Shown piece after piece: positions 1-5,811 of a stretch of DNA of 5,811 bases. Location of the stretch: contig CAJOPM010000160.1 in the NCBI GenBank assembly GCA_905236225.1, positions 1 to 5,811 on the forward strand, given 5' to 3'. Below the pieces are notes generated by a model. It did no database searches, was not told where the DNA came from, and was given only the letters and a program-made list of their open reading frames with translations. Numbering within the stretch: position 1 is the first letter of the stretch; each line of letters starts with the position of its first letter. The DNA comes from an uncultured Eubacterium sp. Lineage in GTDB: Bacteria; Bacillota; Clostridia; Lachnospirales; Lachnospiraceae. The translations under genes were made by a program, and so were the position numbers.

Positions 1-1077
1 ACTCAGGCAGATATGGAGCTTTCATTTGTGGATGAAGAAGACGTTATGGATGTTAATGAAAGACTCCTTGCCTATGTTTTCAAAGAGGCGATTGGAGTAG
101 AGGTGCCGACTCCGTTTAAACGCATGCCCTGGCAAGAAGCAATGGACAGGTTCGGCTCTGACAAGCCGGATACCAGATTTGGCCTTGAACTTATTGATTT
201 ATCCGATGAGCTTAAAGAATGCTCCTTTAATGTATTTAAGGGAGCCATAGAAAATAAAGGCTCTGTCAGATGTATAGTTGTTCCGGGTATGGCAACAATG
301 CCGAGAAAGAAAATAGATAAACTAACCGAGTTTGCAAAAGGATGCGGTGCAAAAGGGCTTGCATATCTTGGACTAAATGAAGACGGCACATACAAATCAT
401 CATTCGCAAAATTTATGACAGAGGATGAGATAAATGCAATAATTAGCAGATCAAAGGCTAAAACAGGCGATTTATTATTAATAGTTGCTGATAAGAATAA
501 AATTGTTTGGAACGTATTAGGCGCACTTCGTCTTCAGATGGCTGAGCAGTTAGAACTCATAGATGAGAATAGATTCGACTTTTTATGGGTGACAGATTTT
601 CCGTTGCTTGAGTGGTCTGATGAAGAGGAAAGATATGTTGCTATGCATCATCCATTCACCATGCCAGTTGAAGAAGACTGGAAACATGTAGATGAGGATC
701 CCGGTAAAGTAAGAGCACTGGCATATGATATTGTGTTAAACGGAAGCGAGCTTGGTGGCGGTTCAGTGAGAATACATAGAAATGATATTCAAGAGAAGAT
801 GTTTGAAGTGCTTGGATTTTCCAAAGAGGATGCGTGGGATAGATTTGGATTTCTGCTTGAAGCATTCAAATACGGAGTGCCGCCGCATGCCGGACTTGCA
901 TATGGCTTGGACAGAATGGTGATGCATATGGTTCATGCAGATTCTATCAGGGATGTAATAGCATTCCCGAAAGTAAAGGATGCCTCCTGTTTGATGAGTG
1001 AGGCACCGGGTAAGGTAGATATGGCACAGCTAAATGAGCTGGGGATTAAAATAACCGAAGATAGCAAAGAAGAGTAA
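1..1077 (+). CDS. aspS: Aspartyl-tRNA synthetase, C-terminal part (5' end outside window)
   Basis: This class II aminoacyl-tRNA synthetase charges tRNA-Asp with aspartate in the cytoplasm, using ATP. The reading frame is open from base 1 (T-Q-A-D before the first Met at base 13), so the Met at 13 is internal. The first residues, TQADMELSF, match the second strand of class II motif 2. The N-terminal anticodon-binding OB fold, motif 1 and most of motif 2, roughly 230-240 residues of a usual ~590, lie off the left edge. Visible in order are catalytic-core sequence, the GAD insertion domain typical of bacterial AspRS (about bases 200-500, including VRCIVVPGMA and GAKGLAYLGL), the HHPFTMP segment (about 646-669), and motif 3, PPHAGLAYGLDR, with its ATP-binding Arg (about 880-917). 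The bacterial-type GAD insert argues against AsnRS or LysRS. The gene ends at TAA (1075-1077) and faces fabH across a shared terminator. No frameshift or lost key residue is seen in the visible part. Confidence 0.97.
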   Translation, partial: TQADMELSFVDEEDVMDVNERLLAYVFKEAIGVEVPTPFKRMPWQEAMDRFGSDKPDTRFGLELIDLSDELKECSFNVFKGAIENKGSVRCIVVPGMATMPRKKIDKLTEFAKGCGAKGLAYLGLNEDGTYKSSFAKFMTEDEINAIISRSKAKTGDLLLIVADKNKIVWNVLGALRLQMAEQLELIDENRFDFLWVTDFPLLEWSDEEERYVAMHHPFTMPVEEDWKHVDEDPGKVRALAYDIVLNGSELGGGSVRIHRNDIQEKMFEVLGFSKEDAWDRFGFLLEAFKYGVPPHAGLAYGLDRMVMHMVHADSIRDVIAFPKVKDASCLMSEAPGKVDMAQLNELGIKITEDSKEE

Positions 1078-1082
1078 AAAAA

Positions 1083-1117
1083 GGCAGCTGATCACAAAAC
1101 GTGACCAGCTTCTTTTT
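1083..1117. terminator. Bidirectional intrinsic terminator between convergent aspS and fabH
   Basis: An inverted repeat pairs AGCTGATCAC (1086-1095) with GTGACCAGCT (1101-1110) around a 5-base loop. On the plus strand it is followed by TCTTTTT (1111-1117), and on the minus strand by GCC and then seven T (complement of 1076-1082). It can therefore end aspS transcription rightward and the fabH operon leftward. In the minus-strand RNA the one imperfect position is a G-U wobble, giving a full 10-pair stem. In the plus-strand RNA the same position is an A-C mismatch, so the stem should be stronger for the fabH direction. The plus-strand T tract runs into the fabH stop codon (1116-1118). Confidence 0.88.
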
Positions 1118-2084
1118 AATGCCAGTATAAAAGAGCTCCGCCCCAGGTTAGACCTGCGCCAAAGCCGGCGACGATAATTAAATCACCGCTTTTTAATTTG
1201 CCCGATTTATTGAGATGATCTAAAAGAATCGGCACACTTGCAGCAGAGGTATTGCCGCATTCATCCATATTTGCCGGTATCTTATCCATCGGTATATCAA
1301 GTCGCTTAGAGATTGTATTAAGTATTCTAAGATTTGCCTGATGAAGTACAAATAAAGATATATCGTCAATATTTAAATTATTATCATTTATAAGATTATT
1401 TATAACCTTAGGTACCTGCTTTATGGCAAATTTAAAAATAGACGGACCGTCCATTGTAATATATCCGAGGCCTTTATCTGTGCTGGTATATGGATTTTCG
1501 TTGCTGCGACTTAGACAGTAGAGTTTATCACCGCCACGTCCGTCGGAGCCCTGATTGATTTGTATGATGCCTTTATCCTGCGATGCACTTAATATCGCAG
1601 CTCCACCGCCGTCACCAAAAAGCACACAGGTTCCTCTATCGGTCCAATCTGTGATTTTAGAGAGTGTTTCAACTCCTATAATAAGAGCATGTTTGCATGT
1701 GTTTGATTTGATATATGCATTGGCGATACTCATTGCAAAAAGGAAGCCGGAGCATGCCGCATTGACGTCAAATGCTACGGCTTTTGATGCTCCAAGACTT
1801 GCTTGCACTCGGCAAGCCGTACTTGGAAGCAATTCATCTGCGGAAATCGTTCCTACTATTATCAAGTCAAGATCTTCAGCGGATATATTGGCATCTTCAA
1901 TAGCAGCCTTAGCAGCCTTAACTGCCATTGATACAGTAGTATCTTCCTTAGCAATATGCCGTCTCTTTATACCTGTTCTTTCATAAATCCATTCATCACT
2001 TGTTGTGACAAGTTTTGCAATATCATCATTAGACATACTGATAGGAGGAAGATAACTTCCGGTTCCTGATATTATTGAATTCAT
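1116..2084 (-). CDS. fabH: Beta-ketoacyl-ACP synthase III (KAS III, FabH)
   Basis: This 322-residue condensing enzyme starts fatty acid synthesis by joining an acyl-CoA (usually acetyl-CoA or a branched acyl-CoA) to malonyl-ACP. Length and sequence fit the family from end to end. The thiolase-fold triad is intact: Cys111 in DVNAACSGF, His248 in LHQAN and Asn278 in ECGNTS. W32, R36 and R150 lie where E. coli FabH residues contact CoA, and the GDGGGA loop is at about 158-163. The ATG at 2084 overlaps the TGA of the upstream LacI-like gene (ATGA, 2081-2084), with a purine-rich GAGAGGGG 5 bases before it, so translation is probably coupled. The gene ends in the bidirectional terminator. In clostridia fabH commonly sits in a fab cluster with acpP, fabD, fabG and fabF. 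None of those is seen here, so this may be a second, specialised copy, but that cannot be decided from this window. KAS III-like enzymes of other pathways are possible; the residues favour true FabH. Confidence 0.93.
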   Translation of the reverse strand: MNSIISGTGSYLPPISMSNDDIAKLVTTSDEWIYERTGIKRRHIAKEDTTVSMAVKAAKAAIEDANISAEDLDLIIVGTISADELLPSTACRVQASLGASKAVAFDVNAACSGFLFAMSIANAYIKSNTCKHALIIGVETLSKITDWTDRGTCVLFGDGGGAAILSASQDKGIIQINQGSDGRGGDKLYCLSRSNENPYTSTDKGLGYITMDGPSIFKFAIKQVPKVINNLINDNNLNIDDISLFVLHQANLRILNTISKRLDIPMDKIPANMDECGNTSAASVPILLDHLNKSGKLKSGDLIIVAGFGAGLTWGGALLYWH

Positions 2085-2097
2085 TGTTGCCCCTCTC
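2081..2097 (-). promoter_or_regulatory. ATGA stop-start overlap and ribosome binding site of fabH
   Basis: The fabH ATG (2084-2082) shares bases with the TGA stop (2083-2081) of the upstream gene. The only Shine-Dalgarno-like sequence is GAGAGGGG (2097-2090), 5 bases from the ATG and inside the upstream reading frame. This weak site plus the overlap points to translational coupling, which would tie FabH output to that of the LacI-like protein. Coupling is inferred. Confidence 0.7.
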
Positions 2098-2956
2098 TGG
2101 AATCTGAGCGTAATGTGTCCGTATAGAACGGCTCTAATGAGCGCATCTCAAATGTGCTCTTAATAATATATTCGTGGTAGTCACCCGGGTGTGACATCTG
2201 ATATATAACCTGTTGAAAAGCTAATTTAATAAGCTGGTCAAGTGGCTCTATAACAGCATTGATGCTGTCATAAAGTGAGTTAGTCTCGGTTGATGTTACT
2301 ATACCTGAAAGCTCAACCGGATTATCATTCGGGGAATTGGTTCTTAGTAAGTGATTGAGCACAAGGTATGTCAGTCGGTGCGAGCCTGAGAAAATAGAAG
2401 TGCAGCCATTCTTGCGAAGAGTAGAAACTGCATTCTCAATATTTTCCGAGTTATCATCAGGTATATAGAATATATTTTGCTCATCATATTTCCAGTCATT
2501 AGCAAGAATGATGTCTTGATAAGCTTTCCTTGCTTCTCCGGAAACTACAATTTCAGGTGATTCTAAAATGCATCCGAATTTCTTGTGACCTCTTTCTGCT
2601 TGTGACAAAAATACTGAATATATAGCACTGTAATTGTTTAAAAAGATTGCTGTATGTGGAGAACCGGCCGGTTTGCTAAACAGATATACAAGTGGAAAAT
2701 CCTTTGGCAGATGGGCAGTAAGTGTGGCATTATCCATAACATCTCCGAATAATACTAATCCATCCGCATTCTTGGCAATAAAATCCAAATATTTTAGATT
2801 GATATTGGTATCTGTTGAGGCTGTGATTGTAATAAGCATATAGCCGCGCGCATCTAAATAGTCAGTAGCAAGAGCAATAATACCTCCGGGGGCATATCGG
2901 AAAAGTCCGCCAACCATCATGACAATGACGCCGCTCTTTTCATTTGTGTTTTCCAT
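2081..2956 (-). CDS. LacI/GalR-like periplasmic-binding-fold protein lacking a helix-turn-helix
   Basis: This 291-residue protein resembles the effector-binding domain of LacI/GalR regulators (type I periplasmic-binding fold). It has an opening strand GVIVMMVGG (9-17), a helix and strand ending GYMLITITAS (38-47), NADGLVLFGD (63-72) in place of the usual 'DGIIL' strand, RGHKKFGCI (122-130) matching the family GHxRIGFI, and CTSIFSGSHRLTYLVLNHLL (185-204) matching the 'TAVFxxND' segment. The C-terminus, STFEMRSLEPF, corresponds to the family's terminal strand. The usual ~60-residue N-terminal HTH and hinge are absent; only MENTNEK precedes the first strand. No signal peptide is seen, so it is probably cytoplasmic. 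The ATG at 2956 is chosen because AAAGGAG sits 6 bases before it; a longer frame from a TTG at 3010 adds only 18 non-HTH residues and overlaps the promoter. It overlaps fabH by 4 bases. Without an HTH it cannot be called a LacI-type repressor; a ligand-sensing partner protein or a degenerate regulator are both open. The ligand is unknown. Confidence 0.8.
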   Translation of the reverse strand: MENTNEKSGVIVMMVGGLFRYAPGGIIALATDYLDARGYMLITITASTDTNINLKYLDFIAKNADGLVLFGDVMDNATLTAHLPKDFPLVYLFSKPAGSPHTAIFLNNYSAIYSVFLSQAERGHKKFGCILESPEIVVSGEARKAYQDIILANDWKYDEQNIFYIPDDNSENIENAVSTLRKNGCTSIFSGSHRLTYLVLNHLLRTNSPNDNPVELSGIVTSTETNSLYDSINAVIEPLDQLIKLAFQQVIYQMSHPGDYHEYIIKSTFEMRSLEPFYTDTLRSDSREGQQ

Positions 2957-2962
2957 AAATGT

Positions 2963-2969
2963 CTCCTTT
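2963..2969 (-). promoter_or_regulatory. Ribosome binding site of the LacI-like gene
   Basis: AAAGGAG lies 6 bases before the ATG at 2956. It decides the start in favour of this ATG over the in-frame TTG at 3010, which has no comparable site and falls next to the -10 box. Confidence 0.82.
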
Positions 2970-2998
2970 GTTTTGAACTTTTCATTAACACTCTTTTT

Positions 2999-3026
2999 AT
3001 TATAACACAAATTCCCTATCTGACAT
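2999..3026 (-). promoter_or_regulatory. Sigma-A-type promoter for the LacI-like gene and fabH
   Basis: On the minus strand a perfect TATAAT -10 box (3004-2999) is preceded directly by TGT, giving the extended -10 motif TGnTATAAT. A weak -35, ATGTCA (3026-3021, 4 of 6 consensus bases), lies 16 bases upstream, partly inside the last codons of the secreted-protein gene. The predicted start of transcription near 2992 leaves a leader of about 36 bases before the ATG at 2956, with the AAAGGAG site in it. The -10 is strong evidence; the -35 is marginal. Confidence 0.72.
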
Positions 3027-5706
3027 CTAAAAGAGAGTTTCTTATTTTTTCTTTTTCTGTTGAGTTGTAGCTATAGCTTATTAGGGGGGTATTATTTTTG
3101 AGATTGCTAAAGGCCTTTCGTATTAACGAACAATATGTATCGGATTTATACCACAAAGAATTCGGATGGAGACCTCCGTACTTTTTGTAGTTTTCGTCGC
3201 TATATCTTGGGATTAAATGCATATTGTAAGCATCTTCATTTATAAAACGTACGTATCCGTCATTTACTTCATCATGCGATGATGAGTTTACCCATATCAT
3301 AATTTCTTTGGAAATCTGATTTTTAGCGCCGTCAGATGCCGTAATGGTAACCGATACTGCACCGGTATTTTCAAGCTTAAGTAACTCGTTATTATCAAGG
3401 TAGAGAACATTTACATCGGTCATATTATGTAAAATTCCGTCTTCACTGTCAAATACAGATATATTTTCTAATATATCTTTTTCGCAAAGATTAATAGCCT
3501 GCGTATCCATGACAGATATATCATATGCTTCTTTGATAATCGGATATTCGTCCCAAACTACACTGAGGGTAATTACAATATTGTCTTTTTCATGAGTTAT
3601 AAATGATAAATCATGAGCAGATACGGCGTAATCAGCTGCCTTAATCAGAAAATCAAGCGAACTTATTCTTTCGGAAAAATGCAGGATGTCGTCATCATAA
3701 TGCGCATCAGAGCTAAAGCTAAATCCTACGCTGCTATAATCAAGGTGATAATCGGTATATTTTTCAAGGTTGGTATCATAATAAAATTCATCCTGTGCGC
3801 TATAATCAATTGACTTGGTGAAATAGGGTGTCTCGTTAATATAGTTATCAAAAATATTAAAATATCCTGTAGTCACTCTTAAAAGATGAGGCTCAACAAT
3901 TCCGTTTATAATTCCTGGGTGGGTTTTGTTCGAATTGTTATTTGAATCTGCGGGGTAGTTGCCCGTATAAGAAATCATATAATCCTGCCCCCATATACCG
4001 TAAAGATTCACATGATCTGAAAAACTCATAACAGATGCACTATCATATATATTTTTACCTTTCAAAGAGGAAGCATCAGGAAAAGCAGACCAACCTAAAA
4101 AAGTAAAAGCATCATCCATAGAAAAAGTTATATATTTAGAATTTTTCTTGTAGCTAAACGAAATGGAAGGCACTTGATCCGTGCTTGCAATATATGGCTC
4201 TCTCCAGAAGTATTGCTCGCTTAATATGGGAGTTGTGATGGTGAATTTGTGTGGCTTGTCAGTAAGATTATCATTATATGTGGCAGTATATTTTGCAGAT
4301 AATATTATAGTATCTTCGGGTGCATTTTCAGCTTCGCATGTAGGCGTATCAGCATAGTCTTCTTTATCGTATATATGGTTGTTGTTTGTATCTATGCCGG
4401 CTCTTAAGGCAATTTCTTGTGTATAAGATGCAGCTTTATTGGAAAGCACAATGTCTAAGTTTTTAGAAAGGATTTTTTTAGATGAGTTTGCATCAATTAC
4501 ATCCGTATAATCTGCTGAGTCTATTGTTATGGTTTTATTATCGATAATTGATGAAATACATTTTGCTGATTCATTTAGGTTATGACACCTGGCTTTTATC
4601 ATAACTCTTCCTACAGTTCTATCACCTAAATAGGAATCATCTGCACCCCGTTTTATAGTTTGTGTAGTAAGAGTTGCTCTTTTTGATAAACCACCTAGAT
4701 TATCGGCGATGGTTAAATAGTGCGCGGGTGCAAGATATACATAGTTGTCACTTGATACATAAGCATCGTTGGACATAATATATTCGCCGGCCTGATATAC
4801 ACCGGCGTTTATATTATGTGAAATAATGCCGCTGCTATGATAAAGCGTTCCATAGTTATATATACCGTTTGCAGAATTTGAGCTGATAGTGCCGCCGGAT
4901 AGATACAGTGTTGCACCCTTAGAATTGATAATGCCATTTGAATCTGAATTGCAAATAGTAACATTTTCTCCTAAATATGAGGTGGCATCAGGCAGATTAC
5001 AAAATTGTGAGTTGCCGCCTGAATTAGAGACAATCTTAAGGCTTCCCTTGTTTTGAAAAGAAGAATCCCCTCCTATGCACAGAGCGCTGGAAAATGTACC
5101 CATAGAAAGGACGTTGTCAAAGATAGATAGCGATGATGCAGGCATAATAATTAGTGAACTATGGTTATCGATAGATAATAAGCTATTATTAGCGGATGTG
5201 GACGTATTATTATAGATTTTAATTGCACCGTCGCTGCACAATATCGTACCAAACGAAGATGCGATTATTCCTTTAGATGAGTATGTGTTTGTAAAATCAA
5301 TATTTTCTAAAGTAAGAGTTCCTGAGTGTATATTAATTAAGCTGTCGGTATGTTTGGTGCTTTTGCCTCCTCCATCAATACAACCGTTAAATATATGCAG
5401 CGTACCGGACGAGGATATATTAAATATATCTGTATTTGTATTATTGGCTGTTATTGTATGGCCGGATAAATCTATATGTGTATTATTGTCTATAGATACC
5501 TCAGAGGTGGCGCTTATATTGTTTGTTATTGTAATATCTTTATATCCCATTTTTATGAGATTATCTAAATCCGACCAGCAGTTTGCATATACTGAGTCGG
5601 TATTTTGAGCTAAGGCAGCATAGGATACGCATTTTACAGATAATGTTATACATAGCGTTAAAACAGTAGCTGCTGCCCCTAGTAAATAAAGTATGTGTTT
5701 TCTCAA
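3016..5706 (-). CDS. Secreted beta-helix protein with InlB-like repeat and Ig-like domain
   Basis: This 896-residue protein appears to be exported. Residues 1-33 form a signal peptide: MRKH, a hydrophobic core at about 5-22, and a likely cleavage after A-L-A (31-33). Residues ~55-340 are short Ser/Asn/Gly-rich beta-strand repeats with the look of a right-handed parallel beta-helix (pectin-lyase fold), for example LYLSGGTISSNSANGIYNYG (268-287), ending at NYVYLAPAHYLTI (321-333). Residues ~515-575 resemble an InlB/Listeria-Bacteroides repeat (FTFLGWS ... VNLYGIWG). Residues ~720-807 look like a bacterial Ig-like/DUF5011-type domain (LENISVFDSEDG ... VSVTITASDGAKN). The tail has YVRFINEDAYN (818-828) and GGLHPNSLW (844-852), a pattern I associate with large Lachnospiraceae surface proteins. 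No LPXTG, C-terminal membrane helix or repeat anchor is seen, so it may be released or held by partner binding. No catalytic residues could be assigned; an adhesin or glycan-binding role is a guess. TTG start follows AGGAGG at 5 bases. Confidence 0.87.
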   Translation of the reverse strand: MRKHILYLLGAAATVLTLCITLSVKCVSYAALAQNTDSVYANCWSDLDNLIKMGYKDITITNNISATSEVSIDNNTHIDLSGHTITANNTNTDIFNISSSGTLHIFNGCIDGGGKSTKHTDSLINIHSGTLTLENIDFTNTYSSKGIIASSFGTILCSDGAIKIYNNTSTSANNSLLSIDNHSSLIIMPASSLSIFDNVLSMGTFSSALCIGGDSSFQNKGSLKIVSNSGGNSQFCNLPDATSYLGENVTICNSDSNGIINSKGATLYLSGGTISSNSANGIYNYGTLYHSSGIISHNINAGVYQAGEYIMSNDAYVSSDNYVYLAPAHYLTIADNLGGLSKRATLTTQTIKRGADDSYLGDRTVGRVMIKARCHNLNESAKCISSIIDNKTITIDSADYTDVIDANSSKKILSKNLDIVLSNKAASYTQEIALRAGIDTNNNHIYDKEDYADTPTCEAENAPEDTIILSAKYTATYNDNLTDKPHKFTITTPILSEQYFWREPYIASTDQVPSISFSYKKNSKYITFSMDDAFTFLGWSAFPDASSLKGKNIYDSASVMSFSDHVNLYGIWGQDYMISYTGNYPADSNNNSNKTHPGIINGIVEPHLLRVTTGYFNIFDNYINETPYFTKSIDYSAQDEFYYDTNLEKYTDYHLDYSSVGFSFSSDAHYDDDILHFSERISSLDFLIKAADYAVSAHDLSFITHEKDNIVITLSVVWDEYPIIKEAYDISVMDTQAINLCEKDILENISVFDSEDGILHNMTDVNVLYLDNNELLKLENTGAVSVTITASDGAKNQISKEIMIWVNSSSHDEVNDGYVRFINEDAYNMHLIPRYSDENYKKYGGLHPNSLWYKSDTYCSLIRKAFSNLKNNTPLISYSYNSTEKEKIRNSLLDVR

Positions 5707-5711
5707 TTGAG

Positions 5712-5717
5712 CCTCCT
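5712..5717 (-). promoter_or_regulatory. Ribosome binding site deciding the TTG start of the secreted-protein gene
   Basis: A perfect AGGAGG lies 5 bases before TTG (5706-5704). No in-frame ATG occurs nearby, and the TTG opens directly into a Lys/Arg-led hydrophobic signal peptide. The strong site probably compensates for the weaker start codon. Confidence 0.85.
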
Positions 5718-5727
5718 AATGTATTTC

Positions 5728-5747
5728 AAGTCTCGCTCGCGAGACTT
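5728..5747. repeat. Perfect 8-bp hairpin upstream of the secreted-protein gene
   Basis: AAGTCTCG (5728-5735) pairs exactly with CGAGACTT (5740-5747) around CTCG; the stem can extend to 9 pairs with a 2-base loop. In the minus-strand RNA it ends 10 bases before the AGGAGG. No T tract follows on either strand, so it does not look like an intrinsic terminator. It is much more GC-rich than its surroundings and adjoins a second palindromic structure, which suggests one module of a dispersed repeat or a leader-RNA structure. Confidence 0.75.
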
Positions 5748-5748
5748 G

Positions 5749-5802
5749 GCGCGGGATTTGCGTCAGCTTTAGCTGACATATTTCATATGCAAATCCCTGC
5801 GC
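5749..5802. repeat. Three-arm palindromic element (closed stem with two inner hairpins)
   Basis: An outer stem pairs GCGC plus GGGATTTGC (5749-5761) with GCAAATCCC, a single bulged T and GCGC (5789-5802). The enclosed bases are fully used by two further hairpins: GTCAGC-TTTA-GCTGAC (5762-5777) and ATAT-TTC-ATAT (5778-5788). No base is left over between arms, so either strand can form a three-way junction. The remaining bases to the edge, ATCCTCGCG (5803-5811), look like the first arm of another hairpin. There is no open reading frame in this ~105-base intergenic stretch and no convincing promoter. It matches no riboswitch class I recognise. Confidence 0.72.
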
Positions 5803-5811
5803 ATCCTCGCG

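Noticed and set aside
1555..1986. Plus-strand open frame of 143 codons opposite fabH
   Set aside because: It lies entirely antisense to a well-supported fabH, has no recognisable product and no good ribosome binding site.
2986..3008. Direct repeat of GTGTTA (minus strand) around the -10 box as an operator
   Set aside because: A 6-base repeat in AT-rich sequence is expected by chance, and one copy is explained by the extended -10 motif.
2957..3010. TTG at 3010 as an earlier start for the LacI-like gene
   Set aside because: It adds 18 residues without a family match, has no ribosome binding site and sits just upstream of the TATAAT -10, so the transcript from that promoter would not include it.
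5285..5608. Plus-strand open frame of 107 codons with hydrophobic stretches
   Set aside because: It is antisense to the N-terminal part of the secreted protein; its hydrophobic look follows from the complement of Asn/Asp/Ser-rich codons.
5728..5747. Hairpin as an intrinsic terminator of a gene beyond the right edge
   Set aside because: Neither side of the stem is followed by a run of T on the matching strand.
5728..5811. CRISPR array or known riboswitch at the right edge
   Set aside because: There are no regularly spaced identical repeats with spacers, and the fold does not match a riboswitch class I recognise.

Overview
The window looks like a piece of a low-GC Firmicutes chromosome, most likely a Lachnospiraceae-type clostridium (Butyrivibrio, Roseburia, Eubacterium or Lachnospira relatives). 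This rests on AT-rich coding sequence, strong AGGAGG-type ribosome binding sites, a TTG start, a clostridial-looking bacterial AspRS, and a secreted protein that combines a beta-helix, an InlB-like repeat and an Ig-like domain in the style of that family. The genus is inference; no rRNA or other marker gene is present.

Layout: bases 1-1077 (+) hold the C-terminal ~60% of aspartyl-tRNA synthetase (aspS), cut by the left edge. A short bidirectional hairpin terminator (about 1083-1117) separates it from three genes that all run on the minus strand towards it. In transcription order (right to left) these are: an 896-residue secreted beta-helix/InlB-repeat/Ig-like protein (5706-3016, TTG start); a 291-residue protein that matches the ligand-binding half of LacI/GalR regulators but has no DNA-binding domain (2956-2081); and a beta-ketoacyl-ACP synthase III, fabH (2084-1116), with an intact Cys-His-Asn catalytic triad.

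The LacI-like gene and fabH overlap by 4 bases (ATGA), so they are probably translationally coupled. A consensus extended -10 promoter lies just after the stop codon of the secreted-protein gene and should drive the pair on its own. No terminator is visible after the secreted-protein gene, so read-through could join all three. The right end (5728-5811) carries a compact palindromic element: one perfect hairpin, a three-arm structure tiled without spare bases, and the start of a probable third unit cut by the window edge. It looks like a dispersed structured repeat or a cis-acting leader element.

The aspS gene and its terminator are housekeeping. The unusual parts are the LacI-like protein without a helix-turn-helix coupled to fabH, the structured element at the right edge, and the lineage-specific secreted protein. 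None of these proves a new system, but the first two deserve a follow-up search.
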